From Streptomyces lomondensis (GTDB lineage: Bacteria; Actinomycetota; Actinomycetes; Streptomycetales; Streptomycetaceae), in NCBI RefSeq assembly GCF_014651035.1, contig NZ_BMWC01000003.1, positions 248,001-312,000 on the forward strand: 64,000 nt of DNA, given 5' to 3'. Shown piece after piece: positions 36,590 to 44,580 of this stretch. The first letter of the stretch is position 1. Each line of letters begins with the position of its first letter. The notes under the pieces were generated by a model. That model made no database searches. It had not been told where the DNA came from and saw only the letters and a list, made by a program, of their open reading frames with translations. The position numbers and the translations under genes were made by a program.

Positions 36590-37191
36590 ATGGACGACGG
36601 AACGGCGGCATGTGGGCTGGGATCTGAACGGCGCTGGATCAGGCGCGTAGTCACGTTCTTCGCCGGCACCGAGCACCGGACCGCCGCCTGGTGTCTCCTC
36701 GTCGGCGCGGGCTCCGCCCTGGTGGCCGTCGCCGCTCTTCTGATGGACGTCTGGGGGCCGGGCGACAGTGCCTCCCCGGCACAACCGGCTGCGGGCTCTC
36801 CGTCGGCCACAGCCTCACCGGGAGAGCCGGACCTCTATGTGACGGCTCGGTCCGTTCCCGTCGACACAGGCTGCCTGGCGCTTCCGGATGCCCCGGCATC
36901 CCTGGCCGACCGTGCGGAACTGGCCGCCGACAGCGACCCCTTCGCCTGGCCGAGCGTCACGGCAGCGCGATGGTAGGGCCGTTGACTGTCGACATCACAC
37001 TCCAAGGCGGTCAACGCGCCTTGACGGTCAAGTCGATCGACGTCGTTCCCCGCACCCCGAGGCGGCGGGGTCGACCGGTCAGGACCGGCGTACCGGACGG
37101 ATCGACGACTCGGGCAGGCGGTTGGCCGCGGCGACGGTTGAAAGACCGGCCCTTGTCACCGCCGCGCACTGCCGCCCCTCCCGGTTCGTAA
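36590..37191 (+). pseudogene. Frameshifted single-pass membrane protein, hypothetical
   Basis: From ATG 36590 a frame encodes a basic start (RRWIRRVVTFF), one transmembrane helix (AAWCLLVGAGSALVAVAALLMDVWG) and a Pro/Ser/Ala-rich outer segment, then stops at 36974-36976. The natural continuation, VGPLTVDITLQGGQRALTVKSIDVVP, a beta-rich outer domain common in Streptomyces membrane proteins that end this way, is in another frame from about 36968, and a third frame (RRLAAATVERPALVTA) seems to continue later. At least one frameshift is therefore likely. If not, it is a 128-residue protein. Function unknown. Confidence 0.45.
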
Positions 37192-37275
37192 TTCTTTAAC
37201 TAGCACTGCTCATCAACGCGTTCGTACCGTCATCACGTCTCCGCTCCACCCCCACGGAAGGGACGCTCTGACGTG

Positions 37276-38568
37276 ATGTCACACAGGTCGAAGAAGCCGT
37301 CGCTGCGCAGAGTCGCGCTGCTCGGCGTCGGTGCTTTGTTCGCCACCGCCCTCGCCGTTCCCGCGGCGACGGCCGACGCCGCCCCGGCGGCCGACTGCGC
37401 CGCGGCGGACGCCGCGATCTACCGGCCCCCGGCGAGCGTCACCGCCGCCCCGGGAACCGTGCTCGCCTGCCGCCGCGTCGACGCCCTGCCGCTCGTCGGC
37501 GACGTTCCGCTGACCGCCTGGAAGGTGCAGTACGCCTCGACGGATGGACGGGGGAAGGCCGTCGCCGTGTCCGGCACGGTCGTCGTGCCCCGGGCGGCGT
37601 GGACCGGGCCCGGCGAGCGTCCGCTGGTCGCGTTCGCGCCCGGCACCCTCGGCATCGGGCCCCAGTGCGCCTTCTCCAAGCAGCTCGCGGGCGAGTACCA
37701 GGACGCCTACGAGGGCGGCAACATCGCCGCGCTGCTGCGCGCCGGATACGCCGTAGCGGCCACGGACGGCGCCGGCTACCTCGACGGCCAGGTCCATCCG
37801 TACGTCTCGGGAGCCGACGCGGGACACGCGCTGCTGGACATCGCGCGGGCGGCGCCCGGGGTGCCCGGCAGCGGGCTGAGCGCGGCGGCCCGGGTGGGCC
37901 TGTGGGGCTACTCCGAGGGCGGCGCCGGGAGCCTGTGGGCCGCGCAGCTGGCGCGGTCGTACGCGCCCGGGCTGAGCGTCGTGGGCGTGGCGTCCGGCGG
38001 GGTGCCCGGGGACCTGAAGGTCGTGGCGAAGAGCCTCAACGGCGGGGCGTTCGCCGGGTTCCTGCTCGACGCCGTCATCGGCATGGCCACCACCCACCCC
38101 GAGATGCCCTTCGACGAACTCCTCGACGAGGAGGGCCGCACCGCCGTACGGGACGCGAAGATGCTCTGCCTCGTCGGGACCCTCGCCCGGTTCGCCGGCG
38201 GCCGGACGGAGAACTACACCCGCGACGGGCTGACGCTCGACCAGATCTTCGCGGTACGCGGCCCCGACGGCAGGACCTGGGGCCAGATCGTCGACAAGAA
38301 CAAGCTCGGTACCGGCGTGGGCCCCGCCGGATCCGGCGCCCGCCACGAGATCGGCTTCCCCGTGCTCCAGTACCGCGGCCTGCTCGACGAGGTGATCCCC
38401 GCCGAGACCGAGGAGGCCACCCGGCAGGCGTACTGCGCCGCCCGGATCCCCACCCAGTGGAACACCTACCCAGGCGACCACCTGCTGGCCGACTTCCAGG
38501 CGGTCGACGACGTGGTGAAGTGGCTCGGCGACCGCTTCGCCGGCAGGCCGATGCCGGGCAACTGCTGA
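37276..38568 (+). CDS. Secreted lipase/esterase (secretory lipase family)
   Basis: 430 residues, ATG 37276 (GTG one codon earlier) behind GGAAGGGA. Signal peptide with RRVALLGVGALFATALAVPAATADA. Alpha/beta hydrolase: AFAPGTLGIGPQC, the nucleophile elbow GYSEGGAGSLWAA, the acid region LQYRGLLDEVIP and the catalytic His in YPGDH. Layout and length match the LIP family of Candida-type secretory lipases found in actinobacteria. It converges on the IclR gene (31 bases apart). The end of this gene is also present as a duplicated fragment at 32957-33031. Confidence 0.88.
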   Translation: MSHRSKKPSLRRVALLGVGALFATALAVPAATADAAPAADCAAADAAIYRPPASVTAAPGTVLACRRVDALPLVGDVPLTAWKVQYASTDGRGKAVAVSGTVVVPRAAWTGPGERPLVAFAPGTLGIGPQCAFSKQLAGEYQDAYEGGNIAALLRAGYAVAATDGAGYLDGQVHPYVSGADAGHALLDIARAAPGVPGSGLSAAARVGLWGYSEGGAGSLWAAQLARSYAPGLSVVGVASGGVPGDLKVVAKSLNGGAFAGFLLDAVIGMATTHPEMPFDELLDEEGRTAVRDAKMLCLVGTLARFAGGRTENYTRDGLTLDQIFAVRGPDGRTWGQIVDKNKLGTGVGPAGSGARHEIGFPVLQYRGLLDEVIPAETEEATRQAYCAARIPTQWNTYPGDHLLADFQAVDDVVKWLGDRFAGRPMPGNC

Positions 38569-38879
38569 CCCCGCGACGCCCTGCGGATGCTCCCGAGGTT
38601 CAGGCCCGTTCCGGCTGCCACCCCAGCGCCCGTGAGATCCCGCGGGCGGCCACCCGTACCGCCGGGGCCAGCACCGGCACCTGGGCGTCCGCGTGGGGTA
38701 CCACGATCGAGACGGCGGCGGTCACCGTGCCGTCCGCACCGCGTACCGGCGCGGCCACCGACAGGGCGTCGTCCGTGACCTGGCGGTCGCTCACCGCGAC
38801 CCCCGACCGCCGCACCTCGGCCAGCACCCGCCGCAGGCGCGCCGGATCGGTGATCGTGTACGAGGTGAAGGACGCGAGG
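38496..38879 (+). repeat. Direct duplication, copy 2 (parental)
   Basis: Matches 32959-33343. It spans the lipase stop, the 31-base gap and the last 93 codons of the IclR gene, all intact here. Confidence 0.88.
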
Positions 38880-39367
38880 TTGCCCGCGCAGTACTCCTCC
38901 TGGAACTCCGGCTCGCCGTGGGCCAGCAGGGCGAGGCCGACCCCGGTGGCGTGCAGCGGCCAGCGCGCGCCGACGCGGATGTGCACGCCGACCGCCGACC
39001 GCCCCGACAGCCACTCGATGTAGACGACGTCCCGGCCGTCCCGCACGGCCAGCTGCACGTTCTCGTGCGTCGCCTCGTACAGGTCCTCCAGGTACGGCAG
39101 CGCGATCTGCCGCAGGGCGAGGCCGCGCGGGGCCAGTGCGGCGACCTCCCACAGCCGGAGCCCGACGTGGTAGACGCCGGACTCGTCCCGTTCCAGGGCG
39201 CCCCACCCGGTGAGCGCGCCCACCAGCCGGTGCGCGGTGGTGAGGCTCAGCCCGGCCCGCCGGCTGATGTCCGTCAGGCTCAGCGCCGGGTGCTCGTGGT
39301 CGAACGCCGCGAGCACGGACAGCAGTCGGTCGGCCGCGGTGGGGGCGCCCTGGGGCAGCACGGTCAT
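38600..39367 (-). CDS. IclR-family transcriptional regulator
   Basis: 255 residues. N-terminal winged helix TAADRLLSVLAAFDHEHPALSLTDISRRAGLSLTTAHRLVGAL, then the GAF-like effector domain with GVGLALLAHGEPEFQEEYC and VSDRQVTDDALSVAAPVRGADGTVTAAVSI. IclR proteins generally control catabolic operons for aromatic or organic acids. Its ATG overlaps the stop of the upstream secreted hydrolase by 4 bases, so regulator, hydrolase and MHS transporter form one minus-strand unit. An inverted repeat at 42119-42131 upstream of the transporter could be its operator. Confidence 0.9.
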   Translation of the reverse strand: MTVLPQGAPTAADRLLSVLAAFDHEHPALSLTDISRRAGLSLTTAHRLVGALTGWGALERDESGVYHVGLRLWEVAALAPRGLALRQIALPYLEDLYEATHENVQLAVRDGRDVVYIEWLSGRSAVGVHIRVGARWPLHATGVGLALLAHGEPEFQEEYCAGNLASFTSYTITDPARLRRVLAEVRRSGVAVSDRQVTDDALSVAAPVRGADGTVTAAVSIVVPHADAQVPVLAPAVRVAARGISRALGWQPERA

Positions 39368-40731
39368 GGCCGGGTGTCTCCCGGGTGGGCGAGGTCGTAG
39401 GGGCGGGGGTAGGCGGCCGGGCGGTAGGGGACGTAGCGGGGCTCGGCCGCCGGGTCCGCCGCCCGCGCCCGGGAGTTGAGGGCGCCGGGCGAGGTGTCCC
39501 AGCGGCCGGTGTCCAGGCGGTGTTCCAGGGTGCGCAGGGCGGCCAGCGTCTCTCCGGTGGTGAAGGTGCAGTGGCCGGGGCCGTCGACGTACGCCTGGCG
39601 CAGGAGCCCCGCCGAGCCCGTGGCGGTGGCCGCCCGCCGGTAGGCGCTCTGCGCCTGCACCGGGATCAGCGCGTCACCGGTCGTGTGGATGTTCAGCTGG
39701 GGGTCGGTCAGCCGGCCGGAGAGCACGCTGGTGTCCCGCATCCACCGCACGGCCGACGGGTCGGCGGAGATCCGGGGTGCCCGGCCGAGGGTCGTGAGGT
39801 CGGTGCGCAAGGACAGTCCCGCCTCCTTGTAGAGCTCGGTCACCTCTTTGTACAGCGGGGACCGGGCGAGCATCACCCCGTAGTCGACGCCTGTGTTCCA
39901 GGACGGGTTGCCGCCCGCCCGGCTCTCGGCCTCCTGCCGCCAGCTGAAGGCGGGCAGCTGGAGGAGGCCCCGGACGGCGGTGTACTGGTGGGACTGCCGG
40001 GTCTCCCAGTCGGTGGGGCCGGGCTTCGGCTGCGCGGGGTCGTTGTGGCCGGGGATGTTGTGCAGCGCGGCCGCAAGGGCGATCCGGGCCCGGCCCTCGG
40101 GGGTCCGCTGGGCGGCGTCGACCTTGGAGGTGAGCGACTTCGCGGCGGCGACCGCCTCCGCCTGGCCGGTGAAGTCCGCGAGCGGGACACCGGAGCCCGG
40201 GGCGAGCAGCGTGCGCAGCGCGAACACCGGGTCCAGGGTGCTGTTCCAGTTGGCGACGCCGCCCTGCACCAGCCCGCACATCGACAGCGAGCCGTCGAAG
40301 CGGGCGGCGTGCCGCTCCGCGAGCACCGTGGTGACGAAGCCGCCGTACGAGGTGCCCCAGGCGAGGGTCCGCCGTGCCGCCCCGAACCGCTGCGTGAACA
40401 GGTCCAGCGTGGCCAGCTGGTCGGGCACCGCCTCCGTGACCGCCCAGCCGGTCGTCGCGTACGAGGAGCCGATGAGGGCGTAGCCCTCGGCCAGCAGCTT
40501 GTCGCGGGCGGCCGGACCGGGCGTGTTCTGGGCCGGGTTGGGGGCTCCGGCCGGGGTGTAGCCGTGGCTGTACAGCAGCACCGTGCCGTTCCAGGACGCG
40601 GGGACGTCCATCACGTACGCGGCGCCGGAGGGGAGCCGGCCCTCCAGATGCGTGTCCGTGGCGGCGGCCTGGGCGGGCAGCGCGGTCGCCAGGGACAGGC
40701 AGGCGGTCAGCAACGCGAGGCGGATCCTCAA
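39364..40731 (-). CDS. Secreted alpha/beta hydrolase
   Basis: 455 residues from TTG 40729-40731, with GGAAGGGA about 8 bases before; overlaps the transporter stop (TTGA). Signal peptide RLALLTACLSLATALPAQAAA. VLLYSHGYTPAGAPN (oxyanion strand), the nucleophile GTSYGGFVTTVLAE and a C-terminal GPGHCTF histidine give the Ser-Asp-His triad. The protein resembles actinobacterial alpha/beta hydrolases annotated as secreted esterases or tannase-like; which bond it cleaves is not evident. Coupling to an MHS importer suggests that it frees a small acid from an ester outside the cell, which is then taken up. Confidence 0.82.
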   Translation of the reverse strand: MRIRLALLTACLSLATALPAQAAATDTHLEGRLPSGAAYVMDVPASWNGTVLLYSHGYTPAGAPNPAQNTPGPAARDKLLAEGYALIGSSYATTGWAVTEAVPDQLATLDLFTQRFGAARRTLAWGTSYGGFVTTVLAERHAARFDGSLSMCGLVQGGVANWNSTLDPVFALRTLLAPGSGVPLADFTGQAEAVAAAKSLTSKVDAAQRTPEGRARIALAAALHNIPGHNDPAQPKPGPTDWETRQSHQYTAVRGLLQLPAFSWRQEAESRAGGNPSWNTGVDYGVMLARSPLYKEVTELYKEAGLSLRTDLTTLGRAPRISADPSAVRWMRDTSVLSGRLTDPQLNIHTTGDALIPVQAQSAYRRAATATGSAGLLRQAYVDGPGHCTFTTGETLAALRTLEHRLDTGRWDTSPGALNSRARAADPAAEPRYVPYRPAAYPRPYDLAHPGDTRP

Positions 40732-42074
40732 CGCGGGGTCCCTTCCAGGGTGGGGGCGGAAGCGGGGGAGTCCAGGGCGTCCGCGTGGGTCTCGCGCAGC
40801 CGCCACACGGTGACCGCGGTGACGGCCGCGCCCGCGCACAGCAGCAGCGACACCGGGGTGCCGGCGCCACCGGCGGAGGCGACGAGGCTGCCCGCGATCA
40901 GCGGGGAGAACCCGGCGCCGATCAGGGTCGCCCCCTGGTAGCCGAGGGAGGCGCCGGTGTAGCGGACGCGGGTGCCGAACATCTCGGTGAGCAGCGCGCC
41001 GAGCGGCCCGTACATCGTGGACTGGGCGACGCCGTGGCCGAGGGCCAGGGCGAGGATCAGCAGACCGGGCGAGCCGGAGTCGACCAGGGCCAGCACGGGG
41101 AAGGCGAGCGCCGCCGAGGCGACGGCACCGGCGAGCACGACGGGCCGGCGGCCGACCCGGTCCGACAGCGCGGAGGCGGCGGGCAGCACGGCGAGGGCCA
41201 CGCAGGAGGCGACGGTCACCGCGGTCAGCACCTGCGGGCGGGTGTACCCCTGGTCGACGGCGTAGGAGATCATGAAGCTGGTCAGCAGCGACTGCGTGGT
41301 GAAGGCGCCGATGCCGACGCAGGCGGCCAGCAGCACCGGCTTCGGGCGGCGCAGCACCTCCACGATCGGCGGCCTGTCCACGGGCTTCCGCTCGGCCTGC
41401 GCGAACAGCGGGCTCTCGGCGACCTTCAGGCGCACGAACAGCCCGACGGCCAGCAGCACGATGCTCAGCAGGAACGGCACCCGCCAGCCCCAGGACCGGA
41501 ACTCGTCGTCGGGCAGCGCGGCGACGAGGGTGACCACACCGGCCGACAGCACGGAACCGAGCGGGGCGCCGAGCTGGGTGAAGCTGGACCACAGGCCGCG
41601 CCGGGAGCCCTGCGTGTGCTCGGCGTGCTCGACGACCATCAGCATCGCGCCGCCCCACTCACCGCCGATCGCGATGCCCTGCACGACGCGCAGGGCGACG
41701 AGCAGCACCGGCGCCCACACCCCGATCGCGTCGTACGTCGGCAGCAGGCCGATGAGGAAGCTGCCGCAGCCCATCAGGACCATGGTCATGAGCATCATCG
41801 ACTTGCGGCCGATCCGGTCGCCGAAGTGGCCGAAGACGATGCCGCCCAGCGGGCGGGCCAGATAGCCCGCGGCGAACGTGCCGAACGCGGCGATGGTGCC
41901 CACCGCCGGATCGGCCTGCGGGAAGAACAGGTCGCCGAAGACGAGCGCGGCGACCGTTCCGTACACGAGGAAGTCGTAGAACTCGACGGTCGTGCCGAGC
42001 AGTCCGGAGACGGCGACGCGGCGCAACTGCCGGGGATCGGGGGCGGGTTGAGCGGCGGAGGCGGATGGCTGCAC
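40728..42074 (-). CDS. MHS-family MFS transporter
   Basis: 448 residues, GTG 42072-42074 with GGGAG upstream. Twelve membrane segments. Subfamily motifs: LLGTTVEFYDFLVYG, HFGDRIGRKSMM, VQGIAIGGEWGGAMLMVVEHA and DRVGRRPVV. It is a proton symporter for an organic acid, betaine or aromatic acid. It is a different protein from the quinate-island transporter at 12620 though of the same subfamily. First gene of a three-gene unit with the secreted hydrolase and IclR regulator. Confidence 0.87.
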   Translation of the reverse strand: MQPSASAAQPAPDPRQLRRVAVSGLLGTTVEFYDFLVYGTVAALVFGDLFFPQADPAVGTIAAFGTFAAGYLARPLGGIVFGHFGDRIGRKSMMLMTMVLMGCGSFLIGLLPTYDAIGVWAPVLLVALRVVQGIAIGGEWGGAMLMVVEHAEHTQGSRRGLWSSFTQLGAPLGSVLSAGVVTLVAALPDDEFRSWGWRVPFLLSIVLLAVGLFVRLKVAESPLFAQAERKPVDRPPIVEVLRRPKPVLLAACVGIGAFTTQSLLTSFMISYAVDQGYTRPQVLTAVTVASCVALAVLPAASALSDRVGRRPVVLAGAVASAALAFPVLALVDSGSPGLLILALALGHGVAQSTMYGPLGALLTEMFGTRVRYTGASLGYQGATLIGAGFSPLIAGSLVASAGGAGTPVSLLLCAGAAVTAVTVWRLRETHADALDSPASAPTLEGTPR

Positions 42075-42118
42075 GGGGAGCTCCCTGGGGACGGGTCTCG
42101 GTTAGCCCGTGAAGTTAG

Positions 42119-42131
42119 GCACAGGATGTGC
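42119..42131. promoter_or_regulatory. Inverted repeat upstream of the MHS transporter
   Basis: GCACA-GGA-TGTGC, 45 bases before the transporter start; TTGCACA recurs 15 bases further (42145-42151). Position and size fit an IclR-type operator. Confidence 0.4.
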
Positions 42132-42154
42132 AGCCGTCAATCATTTGCACAACA

Positions 42155-42673
42155 TCAGTTCAGTCCGTCCTCGGCGATCCGCAGCAGCAGCGCGTGCAGC
42201 GTCTCCCGCTCGGCCGGGTCCAGGGGGCCCAGCAGCTCGCCCGTCACCCGCTGGCCGGCCTCGTCTGTGTCGCGGAGGAACGCGCGGCCGCTCCCGGTCA
42301 GCACGACGATCCGGCTGCGGCGGTCGTCGGGGGAGGGGCGGCGCTCGGCGAAGCCCAGCTTCTCCAGGTCGTCGACCAGGCCGACGATCGCGCTCGGGTC
42401 GTAGCCGAGCCGCGCGCTCAGCTCGCGCTGGAGGGCGCCGTCGGAGGTGGCGAGGAAGCGCAGTACGGCGTAGTGGCGCAGGCGCAGGCCGGACTCCTGG
42501 AGGCAGGCGTTGAACAGCTGCCCCGAGCGCAGGCCCAGGCGGTACAGCAGGTAGCCCGTGTCGGCGTGCAGCCCGCGCATCCACGGCTCGTGGGCGTCGA
42601 TGGGCTTCGGGGTGACGTTCTGGCGTGTGATGACGGGCTCCCTGTGCTCGGTGCGTCCTGAGGATTCCAGCAT
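42155..42673 (-). CDS. MarR-family regulator
   Basis: 172 residues from ATG 42671-42673 (weak ribosome site). The winged helix runs LRLRHYAVLRFLATSDGALQRELSARLGYDPSAIVGLVDDLEKLGFAERRPSPDDRRSRIVVLTGSGRAFL, a standard MarR core with the DxRxxxVxLT wing. It is divergent from the SDR gene of a four-gene catabolic operon. TTGACGTCAA in the gap is the likely operator, and an aromatic acid or acyl-CoA the likely ligand. Confidence 0.88.
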   Translation of the reverse strand: MLESSGRTEHREPVITRQNVTPKPIDAHEPWMRGLHADTGYLLYRLGLRSGQLFNACLQESGLRLRHYAVLRFLATSDGALQRELSARLGYDPSAIVGLVDDLEKLGFAERRPSPDDRRSRIVVLTGSGRAFLRDTDEAGQRVTGELLGPLDPAERETLHALLLRIAEDGLN

Positions 42674-42691
42674 CTCGCACCTGTGGGTCGC

Positions 42692-42719
42692 CAACAACTA
42701 TTGACGTCAACAATTATTG
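42692..42719. promoter_or_regulatory. Divergent MarR/SDR control region
   Basis: A perfect palindrome TTGACGTCAA (42701-42710) lies inside a 12-bp direct repeat, CAACAACTATTG and CAACAATTATTG (42692-42703, 42708-42719), that differs at one base. Two overlapping symmetries in an AT-rich gap suit a MarR dimer binding in tandem. Confidence 0.6.
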
Positions 42720-42777
42720 CTCTTAGCTTCGATCTCGTAGCCGCACCGCCCGTATCACCATGCGAAGGGACCCGCTC

Positions 42778-43695
42778 GTGCCCAGCATCGATCTCTCCGG
42801 CAAGGCCGCCGTCGTCACCGGCAGCGGCCGGGGCCTCGGCCTCGCCTACGCCCATGCCCTGGCCGCCCACGGCGCGTCCGTGGTCGTCAACGACGTCGAC
42901 GAGGCGGTGGCCGAGGCGGCCGTGAAGTCCATCACCGAGGCGGGCGGCACCGCCGTCGCCGAGGTCGTCCCGGTCGGCACGACTCAGGCCGCCGAACGGC
43001 TCGTGAACCGGGCGGTGGAGGAGTTCGGCCGGCTGGACGTCCTGGTCACCAACGCGGGCATCCTCCGCGACAAGGTGCTGTGGAAGATGACCGACGAGGA
43101 CTTCGACGCGGTGATCACCACGCACCTCAAGGGCACCTTCACCTGCGCCCGCGCGGCCGCCGTCCGGATGCGCGAGCAGGGCGAGGGCGGCTCGCTGATC
43201 CTGGTCGGCTCCCCGGCCGGCCAGCGCGGCAACTTCGGCCAGACGAACTACGCCGCCGCCAAGGCCGGCATCGCGGCGATGGCCCGCACCTGGTCCATGG
43301 AGCTGGGCCGCGCGAACATCACCGTCAACGCGATCGTGCCGGTCGCCGCGACCGCGATGACCGAGACGATCCCGGCCTTCGCCCCGTACATCGAGGCCAT
43401 GCGCGGCGGCGAGCCCCTGCCGGACTTCCTGCGCAAGGGCGAGGGCTTCGGCACCCCCGAGGACTGCGCCGCCCTGGTGCCGTTCCTCGCCTCCGAGGCC
43501 GCCCGGGGCGTGACCGGCCAGTGCATCGGCATCGGCGGCGACAAGGTGGCACTCTGGTCGCATCCGCAGGAGATCAGGGCGGCCTACGCCGACGGCGGCT
43601 GGACCCCCGCGGCCCTGGCCGACGCCTGGCCCACCTCGGTCGGTGCCGAGCTCCAGTCGGTCGGCATCCCGGCGCCGAAGCTCCCGGAGGCGTGA
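42778..43695 (+). CDS. Short-chain dehydrogenase (3-hydroxyacyl-CoA / 3-oxoacyl reductase type)
   Basis: 305 residues from GTG 42778, preferred over ATG 42760 because GAAGGGA lies 8 bases before it. NAD loop VVTGSGRGLGLAYA, VNDVD (NAD-type acidic residue), NAG and the S-Y-K triad in VGSPAGQRGNFGQTNYAAAKAG. The pattern DKVLWKMTDEDFDAVITTHLKGTF is that of the peroxisomal-type (3R)-hydroxyacyl-CoA dehydrogenases. First gene of an operon with amidohydrolase, acyl-CoA ligase and MaoC hydratase, so it probably oxidises a hydroxyacyl-CoA. Confidence 0.87.
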   Translation: MPSIDLSGKAAVVTGSGRGLGLAYAHALAAHGASVVVNDVDEAVAEAAVKSITEAGGTAVAEVVPVGTTQAAERLVNRAVEEFGRLDVLVTNAGILRDKVLWKMTDEDFDAVITTHLKGTFTCARAAAVRMREQGEGGSLILVGSPAGQRGNFGQTNYAAAKAGIAAMARTWSMELGRANITVNAIVPVAATAMTETIPAFAPYIEAMRGGEPLPDFLRKGEGFGTPEDCAALVPFLASEAARGVTGQCIGIGGDKVALWSHPQEIRAAYADGGWTPAALADAWPTSVGAELQSVGIPAPKLPEA

Positions 43696-44570
43696 TGGAC
43701 CCGGAGTCACTGGTCGCGATCGACGTCCACACCCACGCGGAGGTCTCCTCCAAGGGCCACTCCTCCCTGGACGACGACCTGCACGACGCCTCCTCGGCCT
43801 ACTTCAAGGTCGAGGGCAAGCGGAAGCCCACGCTGGAGGAGACGGCCGCCTACTACCGGGAGCGGAACATGGCCGCCGTGATCTTCACGGTGGACGCCGA
43901 GTCCGCCACCGGCACCCCGCCCGTCCCGAACGAGGAGGTCGCCGAGGCCGCCGCCGCCAACGCCGACGTCCTCATCCCCTTCGCCTCCATCGACCCCTTC
44001 CGGGGGAAGGCGGGCGTGAAGCAGGCCCGGCGCCTGGTCGAGGAGTACGGGGTGAAGGGCTTCAAGTTCCACCCCAGCATCCAGGGCTTCTTCCCCAACG
44101 ACCGGTCGGTGGCGTACGACCTGTACGAGGTGATCGAGGAGACCGGCACGATCGCCCTCTTCCACACCGGGCAGACGGGCATCGGCGCCGGCGTCCCCGG
44201 CGGGGGCGGGATCAGGCTGAAGTACTCGAACCCGCTCCACGTGGACGACGTGGCGGCCGACTTCCCGCACCTGAAGATCATCCTGGCGCACCCGTCCTTC
44301 CCCTGGCAGGACGAGGCCCTCGCCGTCGCCACGCACAAGCCGGGGGTGCACATCGACCTGTCCGGCTGGTCGCCGAAGTACTTCCCGCCGCAGCTCGTGC
44401 AGTACGCGAACACGCTGCTGAAGGACAAGGTCCTCTTCGGCTCCGACTTCCCCGTCCTCACCCCCGACCGCTGGCTCGCCGACTTCGAGAAGCTGTCGAT
44501 CAAGGACGAGGTGCGGCCGAAGATCCTCAAGGAGAACGCCGCCCGCCTGCTCGGGCTGACGAAGACGTAA
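43695..44570 (+). CDS. Amidohydrolase-family enzyme (ACMSD-like, Amidohydro_2)
   Basis: 291 residues; ATG shares a base with the SDR stop (TGATG). Metal ligands H12-x-H14 (DVHTH), the GFKFHPSIQGFFPND strand, LFHTGQTG, ILAHPSFPWQDEA and the FGSDFPVLTP aspartate form the TIM-barrel site of the PF04909 group, which holds decarboxylases and hydratases of aromatic acids (ACMSD, gamma-resorcylate decarboxylase). Here it could split or decarboxylate a CoA-pathway intermediate. Cytosolic. Confidence 0.85.
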   Translation: MDPESLVAIDVHTHAEVSSKGHSSLDDDLHDASSAYFKVEGKRKPTLEETAAYYRERNMAAVIFTVDAESATGTPPVPNEEVAEAAAANADVLIPFASIDPFRGKAGVKQARRLVEEYGVKGFKFHPSIQGFFPNDRSVAYDLYEVIEETGTIALFHTGQTGIGAGVPGGGGIRLKYSNPLHVDDVAADFPHLKIILAHPSFPWQDEALAVATHKPGVHIDLSGWSPKYFPPQLVQYANTLLKDKVLFGSDFPVLTPDRWLADFEKLSIKDEVRPKILKENAARLLGLTKT

Positions 44571-44580
44571 GGGGCGTGAC

